From NCBI RefSeq assembly GCF_900460535.1, contig NZ_UHIL01000002.1, positions 930,001 through 994,000 on the forward strand: DNA of 64,000 bases. The letters are read 5' to 3'. Position numbers and translations under genes: made by a program. Shown here piece by piece: positions 9,062-17,845 of the stretch (its first letter is position 1; each line of letters opens with the position of its first letter). The notes under the pieces are model-generated. The model did no database searches, had not been told where the DNA came from, and was given only the letters and a program-made list of their open reading frames with translations. The DNA is from Vibrio parahaemolyticus (GTDB lineage: Bacteria; Pseudomonadota; Gammaproteobacteria; Enterobacterales; Vibrionaceae).

Positions 9062-10075
9062 TTAGATAGGCATCACTCGGTTTCGACCGAGTTGTTTTGC
9101 TTCATAAAGCTGTTTATCGGCTTTGTTGACTAGTGAATCTACGGTGTCACCAACTTCGAACTCTGCCACACCAAAAGAAGCAGTAATGCTATGAACTTGT
9201 GTGCCCGATCGTTTATCACGTACGCGCAGCTTTTCAATCATGCGGCGCAGGGTATCTGCATATTGGCGGGCGATTCGTAGGGATTTGTTTGGCACAATTA
9301 ACGCAAATTCTTCGCCGCCGAAGCGGTACGCACTCACGCCATCGCGACAGCTCTGTTGCAGTCGACGCGCGATCGCTTTCAATACTGTGTCACCAAATAG
9401 GTGCCCATAGTTATCGTTGAACGCTTTAAAGTGGTCGATATCCAGCAAGATGAGAGTCATCGCCTGATTAGCGTTAATCAGCATGCTTAAATCAGTATCA
9501 AAGGCACGACGATTGTAAAGATTAGAGAGTCCATCAAACAGCGCGTCTTTTTGTACTTCGGCTAATTGATGCTTCAAACGAGAAATTTCTTCACTCGCAT
9601 TGGTGAGTTGACGGTTTAAGAATTTAGTTGAGTGGCGAATCTCATGAGATTCAGCAACGAGTTGGCGGATCACCACCATCACTTCTTCGATGCTCAAGCT
9701 GTTGTCTTCAACTTTTTCTAATTTGTTGAAGCTTTTATCGACCATCGCAGAGAAAGAAGAGGTATCTGACAAAGTATCACTCATGGAGCTCGACACTTCA
9801 TGCAATAGTACTTCTACGTTGGTTTTGAGATCTTCTAAACTGGTTTCTGCTCTACTGGCCACGTAGTTGTTGTAAAGCTGTTTGTTCGCTGCTGGTGGAC
9901 AAATACCGTAGTGTTCTAACACTTCGTCCATCTCAAAATTGAGTTCTGGAATGGTTTTGTCTACGTAGGTATACCAAAGCGCGTAGTTTGCGGGGGTGGC
10001 AGCTACATGATTTTTGATCATTAGTGGCACCGCTTTTTTTAAGTTAGCGGTCGATTTCTTAAACTCGTCAGTCAT
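9062..10075 (-). CDS. Diguanylate cyclase (GGEEF), cytoplasmic
   Basis: 337 residues with no membrane segment. An N-terminal helical region of about 170 residues (FKKSTANLKKAVPLMIKN, then coiled-coil-like) is of a type found ahead of GGDEF domains in vibrios and pseudomonads. The catalytic domain has an intact GGEEF (253-257), LDIDHFKAFND metal-binding region and downstream conserved helices, so it should be active. The inhibitory RxxD site is degenerate: the arginine is present but the aspartate position is valine. That suggests weak product feedback, unlike the GGDEF protein at 2786. The input signal is unknown. Confidence 0.88.
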   Translation of the reverse strand: MTDEFKKSTANLKKAVPLMIKNHVAATPANYALWYTYVDKTIPELNFEMDEVLEHYGICPPAANKQLYNNYVASRAETSLEDLKTNVEVLLHEVSSSMSDTLSDTSSFSAMVDKSFNKLEKVEDNSLSIEEVMVVIRQLVAESHEIRHSTKFLNRQLTNASEEISRLKHQLAEVQKDALFDGLSNLYNRRAFDTDLSMLINANQAMTLILLDIDHFKAFNDNYGHLFGDTVLKAIARRLQQSCRDGVSAYRFGGEEFALIVPNKSLRIARQYADTLRRMIEKLRVRDKRSGTQVHSITASFGVAEFEVGDTVDSLVNKADKQLYEAKQLGRNRVMPI

Positions 10076-10395
10076 TTCTGCGATGTTACTAGCAAAATGG
10101 AATTGGATTTAGATTACCGGATATTAACTAATATCGCTTTAATTTTTATCATTTTTGCTTGGTTTATATAAAAAAATGAGCAAATAGCGGTGATATTCAT
10201 AAATCTGAAATTTGATTTTATAAAATTGCGGTTTAAAAAGTGAACGATTTAGGATGGAAATACGATTTGGCTCTTATGTTCACGGTTCATGCAAAGAGCA
10301 TGGAAAGCGCTGTAGTTAGTAAGAACGGATGATCCGCTTGCGATGCCGAGCGTAAAACAAATCAGTACATTTAGCTCCTCGCCTAAGGACGTTTT
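10076..10395. other. Divergent intergenic region, 320 bp
   Basis: It separates the GGEEF gene from the cry-DASH operon. The half next to the GGEEF gene is AT-rich without a clear element. The half next to cry-DASH holds the ECF-type promoter candidate listed separately and an AAGGA ribosome site at about 10385. Confidence 0.6.
10330..10356 (+). promoter_or_regulatory. Candidate RpoE/ChrR-type (singlet-oxygen) promoter of the photolyase operon
   Basis: TGATCC (10330-10335), a 15-base spacer, then CGTAAA (10351-10356), about 40 bases before the cry-DASH start codon. As I recall, TGATCC with a CGTA-like -10 is the signature of the ECF sigma factor paired with ChrR, whose conserved regulon includes photolyase, SDR and DUF2256-type genes. 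All three gene types occur here. Confidence 0.5.
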
Positions 10396-11733
10396 TTGAA
10401 AAAGAAAATAGGGCTTTACTGGTTTACGTTTGACCTAAGACTTCACGATAACTCGCTATTGGTTGATGCCTCATCTTTTCTGGATGAATTGGTTTGCTTG
10501 TATTGTCGCCCTTCAGTAACTCCTTTTCTCCATCATTTTGCTCAGGAGGCAGCGCTCGGACGAGCTAGGCAGAAATTTATCGATGCGTCTTTGTGCGAAC
10601 TGAATGACGCACTCGGCCAGTTAGGTCAGGGACTTTGGACGCTAGATATACCCCCGTATCAAGCCCTCAAATATGCCATTCAATATTTGGGTGTCACTCA
10701 TCTTTATGCAGACGCAATGGCTGGCTCGGATGAACAGAGCATATTGCACAAGCTGCAAGATGAATACCCACACCTTGTCATTGTTCAGCACTCTGTACGC
10801 AGTTTGTTCGGCGAAAGCAAGCTGCCGTTTACGTTGCCTGATCTGCCCGAGACTTTTACTCAGTTTAGAAAGTGCGTTGAAGGGATAGACATCACCCACC
10901 CAATAGATGCGCCGAGCTACCTACCACCAATGCCAAAAGGCGTTCAACTGCCAACTTTATCCTCTTCTTACTTTGATGAGTCTGCGCTGTTTTCTGGCGG
11001 AGAACGGAGTGGTCTTGCGCATTGTCGGCGTTACTTTTCTTCTGGCTTGGCAAGCTCATATAAAGAGACGCGCAACGGACTCGACGGGATGGCGTATTCC
11101 ACCAAATTTTCACCTTGGCTTGCGCTTGGTTGTGTGTCGCCAAGAATGATTTATGCCATGCTCAAACAGTATGAACAAACCCAAGGGGCGAATGATTCGA
11201 CTTACTGGATTTACTTTGAATTGTTGTGGCGCGAATATTTTTATTGGTACGCAAGGTGTTATCAACAAAGGCTGTTTCGGTTTGGTGGTATTCGCAATCA
11301 ACCGCCGTTAACCAGCTTTTATGCGCATCGTTTTCAGCAGTGGAAAAACGGCACCACACCGTATCCCATTGTCAACGCGTGTATGCACCAACTGAATCAC
11401 ACTGGTTATATGTCTAACCGTGGTCGCCAGTTGGTTGCAAGTTGCCTTGTTCATGAACTGGGGCTGGACTGGCGGTATGGCGCGGCCTACTTTGAAACGC
11501 AGTTGATTGACTACGATGTCGGCTCGAATTGGGGAAACTGGCAATATTTAGCGGGAGTAGGGGCAGATCCGAGAGGCTCTCGTCAGTTTAATTTGGAGAA
11601 GCAGACACAAATGTACGACCAAAATCATGAGTTCATTGAACGATGGCAAGGGCGTGACAGCCGAGCGCAGCAAGACGTTGTCGATATGGTCGACTGGCCA
11701 ATCACAACTCTGCAAGAAAATGGAGATAAATAA
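10396..11733 (+). CDS. DASH-family cryptochrome / photolyase
   Basis: 445 residues starting with TTG (an AAGGA site lies at a good distance). An N-terminal alpha/beta photolyase domain ([18 protein letters not shown]) binds the antenna. The C-terminal FAD domain contains [36 protein letters not shown] and the [23 protein letters not shown] region typical of cry-DASH. Cry-DASH proteins repair cyclobutane dimers, mainly in single-stranded DNA, and may signal blue light. It is the first gene of an operon; the next start codon immediately follows its stop. Confidence 0.9.
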   Translation: MKKKIGLYWFTFDLRLHDNSLLVDASSFLDELVCLYCRPSVTPFLHHFAQEAALGRARQKFIDASLCELNDALGQLGQGLWTLDIPPYQALKYAIQYLGVTHLYADAMAGSDEQSILHKLQDEYPHLVIVQHSVRSLFGESKLPFTLPDLPETFTQFRKCVEGIDITHPIDAPSYLPPMPKGVQLPTLSSSYFDESALFSGGERSGLAHCRRYFSSGLASSYKETRNGLDGMAYSTKFSPWLALGCVSPRMIYAMLKQYEQTQGANDSTYWIYFELLWREYFYWYARCYQQRLFRFGGIRNQPPLTSFYAHRFQQWKNGTTPYPIVNACMHQLNHTGYMSNRGRQLVASCLVHELGLDWRYGAAYFETQLIDYDVGSNWGNWQYLAGVGADPRGSRQFNLEKQTQMYDQNHEFIERWQGRDSRAQQDVVDMVDWPITTLQENGDK

Positions 11734-13278
11734 ATGCGTTATGACACGGTGCGATTGATTCTCGGCGACCAACTCAACAGCGAACATTCCTGGTTTCAGC
11801 AAGCGGATGATGCCGTGCTTTACTTGATTGCTGAGCTCAAGCAAGAAAACACTTACGTTACGCATCACATTCAAAAGGTGTGCGCTTTCTTCTCCGCGAT
11901 GGCTATTTTCGCTCAAGAGAAGCAAGAACAAGGGCATCATGTTCTGCATCTAACGTTGGATGACACTGCCGCTTTTGACGATCTTGACCAAGTATTGCAG
12001 CACTACGTTCGTGAAGTTGGGGCAAGTAAATTTGAGTATCAACGGCCAGATGAATATCGACTGTTGGAACAACTGACCAAGTTGAAATTAGAAGGTGTTG
12101 TCAAACGTTGCGTCGACACTGAGCATTTTTTACTGCCTTTTGCAGAAATAGAACAGCAGTTCCCGCAAGGCAAACACGTCATGATGGAGCACTTTTACCG
12201 ACGGATGCGCAAGCGCTTTGATATTTTGATGCAAGACGGTAAGCCAGTGGGTGAAAAGTGGAATTACGATGCCAACAACCGTAATAAACTGAAAGTGAAA
12301 GATATCGAGCAATTACCCAAACCGCTGATGTTTAGCCTGAATGTTGACGAGATTGTAGAGCGACTAACGCGACACAAGATCTCGACCATCGGTTCACTAA
12401 ATGGTGATTTGTTATGGCCAGTGAATCGCGCTCAAAGCCTATCTTTGCTCGCGCATTTTTGTCAGGTTTGTCTCCCTCATTTTGGTCGGTTTCAAGATGC
12501 GATGACGGCGGAGCACGAATCCAAATGGAGTTTGTATCACAGTCGTTTGTCGTTCTCGATGAACAGTAAGTTACTGCACCCCAAAGAGGTAATCGATGCT
12601 GCACTTAGTGCGTATCAATCAAACAAACACATCGATATTGCGCAGGTAGAAGGATTCATTCGTCAGATCTTAGGTTGGCGGGAATTCATTCGGGGTGTGT
12701 ATTGGGCGAATATGCCGCAGTATCCGCAGAAAAATGAGCTCGAAGCATCACGTGATTTACCCGACTACTTTTGGACAGGAAAAACTAAGATGGCTTGTAT
12801 GCGTAATGCAATAGGCCAGTCTCTCGACTATGCCTACGCCCATCATATTCAGCGTTTGATGGTGACGGGCAACTTTTGTTTGCTCACCGAGATGAATCCT
12901 GACCAAGTGGATGCGTTGTATCTCGGCATTTATGTCGATGCGATTGAGTGGGTGGAAATGCCCAATACACGCGGTATGGCATTGTTTGCCGATGGTGGCA
13001 TTGTTGGCACCAAGCCTTATGCCGCAAGCGGGTCGTACATCAACAAAATGAGCGATTACTGTAAAGGTTGCCACTATGACAACAAGGCGCGCAGTGGTGA
13101 AGGCTCTTGTCCGTTTAATAGTCTTTATTGGCGATTTATGGACAAGCATGAAAAGCGACTCGCTACCAATCCACGCATCGGCATGATTTTCCGGTCTTGG
13201 GACAATATGGAAGCTTCGCAGCGTCAAGCGATTCTTGAGACGGCTGAACGCTATATCGCGGATTTGGAGCATTTGTGA
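11734..13278 (+). CDS. FeS-BCP type (6-4) photolyase / cryptochrome (PhrB-like)
   Basis: 514 residues beginning RLILGDQLN, the hallmark start of the prokaryotic iron-sulfur photolyase/cryptochrome group. Four cysteines, C355, C443, C446 and C459, keep the spacing of the 4Fe-4S ligands I recall for Agrobacterium PrhB/PhrB (350, 438, 441, 454). Members repair (6-4) photoproducts using FAD and light. The ATG directly abuts the cry-DASH stop codon, and the stop codon overlaps the following SDR start by one base, so the three are translated together. Confidence 0.92.
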   Translation: MRYDTVRLILGDQLNSEHSWFQQADDAVLYLIAELKQENTYVTHHIQKVCAFFSAMAIFAQEKQEQGHHVLHLTLDDTAAFDDLDQVLQHYVREVGASKFEYQRPDEYRLLEQLTKLKLEGVVKRCVDTEHFLLPFAEIEQQFPQGKHVMMEHFYRRMRKRFDILMQDGKPVGEKWNYDANNRNKLKVKDIEQLPKPLMFSLNVDEIVERLTRHKISTIGSLNGDLLWPVNRAQSLSLLAHFCQVCLPHFGRFQDAMTAEHESKWSLYHSRLSFSMNSKLLHPKEVIDAALSAYQSNKHIDIAQVEGFIRQILGWREFIRGVYWANMPQYPQKNELEASRDLPDYFWTGKTKMACMRNAIGQSLDYAYAHHIQRLMVTGNFCLLTEMNPDQVDALYLGIYVDAIEWVEMPNTRGMALFADGGIVGTKPYAASGSYINKMSDYCKGCHYDNKARSGEGSCPFNSLYWRFMDKHEKRLATNPRIGMIFRSWDNMEASQRQAILETAERYIADLEHL

Positions 13279-13985
13279 TGAACATTTTGATCGTCGGTGG
13301 AAACGGAGGGATTGGTTTGGCGATGGTCAAAGAAGCACTAGTGCGCTTTCCGCTGGCACAAATTCACGCGACCTATCGGCGCACAAAATCCGATTATGAA
13401 CATTCAACCTTGATTTGGCACCAGGTCGATGTCACGGATGAAGCGCAGGTCAAAAATTTGAGTCACGCGGTTAACAGTATCGATTGGGTGATCAACTGTG
13501 TCGGTATGCTGCATACGCCAGACAAGGGGCCGGAGAAAAGTCTCAGTATGGTGGAGCCTGACTTTTTTCTGCAAAACATCGCCGTTAACACCTTGCCAAG
13601 CATGTTGCTCGCTAAGTATTTCACGCCACTTTTAAAGCGCAGTGGTGCACCGAAATTTGCGGTTGTATCGGCCAAAGTCGGCAGCATTAGCGACAATCGT
13701 CTTGGCGGTTGGTACAGCTATCGAGCCTCGAAAGCCGCGCTGAATATGTTTCTCAAAACCATGTCGATTGAATGGCAACGCACGCTTAAAAATGGCGTGG
13801 TCTTGGCATTGCATCCGGGCACGACCGATACCGCGTTGTCTGAACCGTTTCAAGCGAATGTCCCTGAGGGCAAGTTGTTTACGCCAGAGCGCGTTGCCAG
13901 TGATTTAATGGGGCAGATAGCAAAAGCCGCCCCGCAAGATAGCGGGGCGTTTTTGACGTATGATGGTGAGCGTTTGCCTTGGTAA
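13278..13985 (+). CDS. SDR-family NAD(P)-dependent oxidoreductase of the photolyase operon
   Basis: About 235 residues; ATG at 13278 (an in-frame GTG one codon earlier is less likely) overlaps the photolyase stop. Rossmann GGNGGIGLA near the N-terminus, NCVGML in place of NNAG, the catalytic Ser in VVSAKVGSIS, and YRASKAALN for the Tyr/Lys pair. The substrate is unknown. An SDR of this kind travels with photolyase genes in singlet-oxygen regulons in other proteobacteria (family knowledge), so a role in oxidised lipid or aldehyde handling is a guess. Confidence 0.88.
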   Translation: MNILIVGGNGGIGLAMVKEALVRFPLAQIHATYRRTKSDYEHSTLIWHQVDVTDEAQVKNLSHAVNSIDWVINCVGMLHTPDKGPEKSLSMVEPDFFLQNIAVNTLPSMLLAKYFTPLLKRSGAPKFAVVSAKVGSISDNRLGGWYSYRASKAALNMFLKTMSIEWQRTLKNGVVLALHPGTTDTALSEPFQANVPEGKLFTPERVASDLMGQIAKAAPQDSGAFLTYDGERLPW

Positions 13986-13988
13986 GCG

Positions 13989-14141
13989 TTACGGGTTTTT
14001 CTCTGGTTTGCTGCGTCGGCAGCGTTCAGAGCAATAAATCACAGTCTCCCAATTTCGCGCCCATTTCTTGCGCCATGAAAAAGGTCGCTCACAGACGGGG
14101 CGCAGCTTTGTTGGTAAGTGCGATTTAAAGCCTTTCATCAT
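13989..14141 (-). CDS. DUF2256 small cysteine-rich protein
   Basis: A 50-residue basic protein too short for most gene callers. It has the DUF2256 pattern: [28 protein letters not shown], then RR. The family normally reads C-x2-C...C-x3-C; here the first pair is reduced to one Cys (PVCERP), followed by YCSERC. The function is unknown, possibly metal binding. Two adjacent ATG codons (14141, 14138) could start it. It lies 29 bases after msrAB on the same strand and tail-to-tail with the photolyase operon, a neighbourhood DUF2256 often shares. Confidence 0.85.
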   Translation of the reverse strand: MMKGFKSHLPTKLRPVCERPFSWRKKWARNWETVIYCSERCRRSKPEKNP

Positions 14142-14170
14142 ACTAATTCTCAAACGCTAACCAGTCCTCA

Positions 14171-15313
14171 TTATTGTTCAAACAAGAACAAATAGTCGCC
14201 GTAACCCAATTGTGCCATTTTGCTTACTGGCACAAACTTCATCGCTGCCGAATTCATGCAGTAACGCAGCCCGGTTGGTTTTGGGCCGTCGGTAAATACG
14301 TGTCCTAGGTGAGAATCACCAAACTTACTGCGAACTTCTGTTCTAGGGTAAATCAACTTGTAATCGGTTTTTTCGACGATGTAACCTGGGTTGATTGGCT
14401 TAGTGAAACTTGGCCACCCCGTACCCGATTTGTACTTGTCGGTAGAAGAAAACAACGGCTCACCAGTTACGATGTCGACGTAAATGCCGGCTTCTTTATT
14501 GTCCCAATATTCGTTATCAAACGGGCGCTCGGTACCTTCTTCTTGCGTTACGTAGTATTGCAACTCAGTCAACGTAGACTTGATCTTCGATTGAGACGGC
14601 TTGTTGTATGCTTTTATCTTCGACAGCAGTTTTTTCTCATCGATAAGCTGACGCAGTGTTTTCGGATGTTCTTTGCGATCGTCACCAAACACTTCATCCA
14701 AGTATTTGTCTCGACCGGATGCGTAACGATAGTACTTGTACTTCAGGCTGCTCTTTTTGTAGTAATCCTGATGGTACGCTTCTGCTGGATAGAATGTCTC
14801 AAACTTGATCAACTCAGTTTTAAGCGGTTTTGGATAAACCTTTGCATTGTCGATTTCCATCATAAACTGCTCTGCGATCTGCTTTTGCTCTGCGTTGTGG
14901 TAGAAAATAGCAGGTCGATACTGTGGACCTCGGTCGACAAATGATCCTTTATCGTCGGTTGGGTCAATGTGGCGGAAAAAGTAATCGAGTACTTGTTCGT
15001 AATTCACCACATTCGGGTCGTATTTCACTTCGATGGATTCAATGTGTCCGGTTTTTCCAGAAGATACTTGGCGATAGGTTGGGTTTTTCACGTGCCCGCC
15101 GGAGTAGCCAGACGCCACATCCAAGACGCCAGGAAGCTGTTCTAAGTCCGATTCCGTACACCAAAAACAGCCGCCAGCCAGTGTGGCGATTTCTGCATTC
15201 TCTAAAGCCTTCATCTTATCCATCGTATCGGCGGTGCCTGTTTTACTCAAAAGTAGAAACAAGACAGGAAGTGCGAAAGAGAATCCGACCAATAACTTAG
15301 ATATTTTCTTCAT
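14171..15313 (-). CDS. msrAB: Exported bifunctional peptide methionine sulfoxide reductase MsrA-MsrB
   Basis: About 380 residues from ATG at 15313, preceded by GAGGT; a longer in-frame opening upstream has no supporting start. An N-terminal signal/anchor ([21 protein letters not shown]) directs it to the periplasm. The MsrA domain has the GCFWC motif (catalytic Cys at about 49). The MsrB domain follows, with GTGWPSF, the [10 protein letters not shown] segment and catalytic RYCMN. Together they repair both S- and R-methionine sulfoxide. The classical four zinc cysteines of MsrB are not evident. The location beside the photolyase cluster fits a photo-oxidative stress role. Confidence 0.93.
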   Translation of the reverse strand: MKKISKLLVGFSFALPVLFLLLSKTGTADTMDKMKALENAEIATLAGGCFWCTESDLEQLPGVLDVASGYSGGHVKNPTYRQVSSGKTGHIESIEVKYDPNVVNYEQVLDYFFRHIDPTDDKGSFVDRGPQYRPAIFYHNAEQKQIAEQFMMEIDNAKVYPKPLKTELIKFETFYPAEAYHQDYYKKSSLKYKYYRYASGRDKYLDEVFGDDRKEHPKTLRQLIDEKKLLSKIKAYNKPSQSKIKSTLTELQYYVTQEEGTERPFDNEYWDNKEAGIYVDIVTGEPLFSSTDKYKSGTGWPSFTKPINPGYIVEKTDYKLIYPRTEVRSKFGDSHLGHVFTDGPKPTGLRYCMNSAAMKFVPVSKMAQLGYGDYLFLFEQ

Positions 15314-15518
15314 AGCTACCTCAACGTTGTTTTCCGTAGAAAGTGTGACTGAAATAAAAAGTGCTACGTAAATAGAAAGGCAACAGAGCGAAAAAATTAC
15401 AGCGATTTTTAAAATTCCGTTGCCCTTTTTGATAAGAAAGATACAGTATCGGCACGAAATACACCGCTCAATCGGGCAAAAGTTACACCCAACGAGCGAT
15501 GCCAAAATGAGGTAAACC

Positions 15519-15635
15519 ATGCAAGCAGAAGTTAAATGGGTCGAAGATTTTAAATTCCTCGGTCACTCAATCGTGATGGATGGTAACGGTGGTGCAACGG
15601 CACCAAGCCCAATGGAGATTGTTACTCTTCAGTAA
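15519..15635 (+). pseudogene. 5' stub of an osmC-family gene, left by island insertion
   Basis: ATG with GAGGT in front encodes 38 residues, [15 protein letters not shown] then a short loop and APSPMEIV, before running into TLQ and a stop. The first 35 residues align with the N-terminus of the intact OsmC-family gene at 20813 (MKAEVTWIEDLKFVG...FSPMEMV), then all similarity ends. This looks like the original chromosomal 5' end, cut off at codon 35 by the insertion of the 5.3 kb island. A product of 38 residues is unlikely to work. Confidence 0.85.
15609..15619 (+). repeat. Left junction of the island within osmC (putative attL core)
   Basis: CCAATGGAGAT here and CCAATGGAAAT at 20915-20925 are the shared bases at the points where the two osmC reading frames stop and start matching one another. 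They are the natural candidates for the crossover core. The boundary is inferred from the two N-termini, not from an empty-site comparison. Confidence 0.55.
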
Positions 15636-15690
15636 TTTAATACCCTTGCAGCACTTGATTTTGAGTTGTAAATGTAATGTTGTCAGGAAC

Positions 15691-15715
15691 CACTCAAAAA
15701 GGAGTGGCTCAATCT
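15691..15715. repeat. Stem-loop at the left end of the island
   Basis: CCACTC-N6-GAGTGG with flanking complementary bases, downstream of the kinase-PRTase stop codon. There is no T run on either strand. The hairpin near the right end of the island (20764-20785) has the same CCACTC/GAGTGG stem. Confidence 0.5.
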
Positions 15716-15744
15716 ACTAAGAATGAATCGTACAGGACGTTTAT

Positions 15745-16848
15745 TTAGTTGTTTGTCCCATACAAACGAGCGCCCATGTCTTTCTTTCCAGTTGGTCGTT
15801 CTTCTTTATTAGAAAAACCCAAGCAATGGAAAGTAACTTTGTCGCTAAGACCTTGTAGCTTAGGAAGTGATTTGATATTGATGCATAGACAGACAACATG
15901 AATTTGTTTGTTGTAGTTACTTGGAAATCTTCCCACTATGTCTTCAATTGTCGTACCAGTATCAATTACTGAGTCGATGATAATAACGTCTTTATCCATA
16001 GAAACTAAGTCGATACCACTACAACCCTGATGGTATGTTGAGTATTGACCATCAAAGTTATGGACAAAACCATTTGCAATGAAGTTACCAGAGCGATCCA
16101 TTGAAATGACTTGATAGTTATCTTTATTGATATCTACCTTTGTGTGGAAAGATCGTTCAATTAACCGACCAATATTAAGGTGACGCTCTCTCAGGTTTGA
16201 TGGTTTCAAGTCGAAATCAAATTGAGCTTTGTACTTTTCTCTTAATTCTTCACTTTGAGGCAATAAATAGTGATTCAAAAATGTAATATCAGAGAAGCGC
16301 TTACTTGCAAATTCACCGTTTTTATCAGTAGCGTTTAAGAGCCCGAAATCAAGATTGTTCTTTAAACAATAATCTTCTGCTTCTTGAAACTCAATTTCAG
16401 ACAGTTCTTTAAGTTTATTTGTAGTTTTCACATTTCGATAACGTGTTTGATTTATATTGTCACTTGTAATATTTTTATTGATTTGAACGGATGATGCATT
16501 AAGAAAAATCAATCCATCACTAACCGAACGGTTTTCAGTAGCCATAGCATGGATTCGGATTCCTTTTTCAATGTTATCTACAAACATATGTCCATCAAAA
16601 AATGAATATGTGTTTATTTCTTTATCATTATATAATTGATAGTGGAATTTATTGATAATTTCCTCACGTTTCTGTGTAGAGAGGCTATTGATTTCTTTGA
16701 TGGATGTATTTTCTTGTTCTAAGAAAGAAAATAAACGAGATGATGTTTGAACTGCTACACCACCCTCGACACTATCAGCAAGAAATTTTGTTGCTGTGGT
16801 TTTACCAGAACCCTCTAATCCAACTACGAAGTAAAGCTTGTTATTCAT
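15745..16848 (-). CDS. Nucleotide kinase-like P-loop domain fused to a phosphoribosyltransferase domain
   Basis: 367 residues in two parts. Residues 1-175 look like an archaeal-type adenylate kinase or AAA_33 kinase: P-loop GLEGSGKTT (10-18), FFDGH (83-87), a TRYRNV/LKELSEIEFQE region like the LID of that group. Residues 185-367 look like a type I phosphoribosyltransferase, with the PRPP loop VIIIDSVIDTGTTIED (288-303). Its ATG overlaps the stop of the radical SAM gene (ATGA), so translation is coupled. I know no characterised protein with this pairing. A role in making or salvaging a nucleotide is inference; the base substrate is unknown. Confidence 0.8.
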   Translation of the reverse strand: MNNKLYFVVGLEGSGKTTATKFLADSVEGGVAVQTSSRLFSFLEQENTSIKEINSLSTQKREEIINKFHYQLYNDKEINTYSFFDGHMFVDNIEKGIRIHAMATENRSVSDGLIFLNASSVQINKNITSDNINQTRYRNVKTTNKLKELSEIEFQEAEDYCLKNNLDFGLLNATDKNGEFASKRFSDITFLNHYLLPQSEELREKYKAQFDFDLKPSNLRERHLNIGRLIERSFHTKVDINKDNYQVISMDRSGNFIANGFVHNFDGQYSTYHQGCSGIDLVSMDKDVIIIDSVIDTGTTIEDIVGRFPSNYNKQIHVVCLCINIKSLPKLQGLSDKVTFHCLGFSNKEERPTGKKDMGARLYGTNN

Positions 16849-17705
16849 TTGTTATTATTCTCGTTTAAATATTGTATTGATTTAGCAGCTATTCTTTCTA
16901 AGTTTCCTGAACTTTGCAGAGCAACCTTAATATTTGATTCTCTGTTTATTGTTGCACATGAATAACAGGCTTCTTTAGGTTTATCATCAGATAGGTAGTT
17001 GATAACTTGCTCTGAAGTAGTGCCATCATCAATAAGCAAACCTTGATCATCCCAACCTTTTTTAGCTATTCGAGAGCAACTAAAAATACGGCTGCGTTCT
17101 AAAGTAACATCGAACTTTCTATAAAAACATGTTTGCCAATGACGTGAGGTTTCTTCTTTGCTGTTATAAACCTCTGAAAGAAGATCATCCCAGGCATCTT
17201 TACGTCTAAAATCAACATTACCTTTAAAATTATGGCCTTGAAGGAAATCAATCCATGCTGATTCGAAAGCATTTGTTTTGATATAGTCACTTATAACAAT
17301 GCTATCCAAGACGTTAAGTAAGTCAGAAGGTACACCTTTTGGATATAAACCATTTGTTACTAATTCAATTTCATTTGATATGTTCAGCGAACTTATCTTT
17401 ATAATAGTAGATTTTAGATCTTTAAACAGTGTTGCTTCGCCGCCAGCAATAACAATTTTATTTATTTTTATTCCGCACTTTTTTAAATTTACTAATGCAG
17501 ATATATGTTCATCTACACCTGATTTATTGTAAGGAGATAATTGGTTAGGAACATTAAAACCACAACCAATGCAATTTAGGTTGCATTGAGAGTTAACCGA
17601 TATCTCTAACTCTCTAATTATTCCTTCGGAAAATACATTTGCCACTTTCCTTACTCTGGATGTAGAGTTATTTGCCAAACTATTTGTTTGCTTTTCTTGT
17701 TTCAA
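16845..17705 (-). CDS. Radical SAM enzyme with C-terminal twitch/SPASM-like cysteines
   Basis: 286 residues from a TTG start supported by AAGGAAG six bases upstream. The 4Fe-4S/SAM motif is C41-x3-C45-x2-C48 (CNLNCIGCGF), followed by the GGE motif (IAGGEATLF, about 87-94). Four further cysteines, C193, C210, C247 and C250, in the C-terminal third suggest an auxiliary iron-sulfur cluster as in twitch/SPASM enzymes. It is the first gene of a two-gene operon with the kinase-PRTase. It lacks the motifs I would expect of prokaryotic viperins. Substrate unknown. Low GC compared with the flanking chromosome supports horizontal origin. Confidence 0.85.
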   Translation of the reverse strand: MKQEKQTNSLANNSTSRVRKVANVFSEGIIRELEISVNSQCNLNCIGCGFNVPNQLSPYNKSGVDEHISALVNLKKCGIKINKIVIAGGEATLFKDLKSTIIKISSLNISNEIELVTNGLYPKGVPSDLLNVLDSIVISDYIKTNAFESAWIDFLQGHNFKGNVDFRRKDAWDDLLSEVYNSKEETSRHWQTCFYRKFDVTLERSRIFSCSRIAKKGWDDQGLLIDDGTTSEQVINYLSDDKPKEACYSCATINRESNIKVALQSSGNLERIAAKSIQYLNENNNK

Positions 17706-17836
17706 GTTGCTTCCTTACAATGTGATACTTATAGATGAATTTTTTTGGTATTATTGAAATTATATATGAATAACTACGAATATGAATAGGTAAGCTTTAA
17801 TTAGTTGGTTTTTAATCGATATCATGCCCACATCTG

Positions 17837-17845
17837 CTGCAAACG
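17837..17845 (+). repeat. Left target duplication of the IS element
   Basis: CTGCAAACG lies immediately outside the left end and pairs with CTGTAAACG at 18900-18908, eight of nine identical. Nine bases is the usual duplication for the IS903 group. Confidence 0.6.

Noticed and set aside
15314..15520. N-terminal extension of msrAB to 449 residues
   Set aside because: The extension has no ribosome site or family match; the ATG at 15313 has GAGGT and begins a normal export signal.
16845..17705. Prokaryotic viperin
   Set aside because: The radical SAM motif context (CNLNCIGCGF) and the four C-terminal cysteines do not fit viperin as I know it; only the general idea of a nucleotide product is shared.
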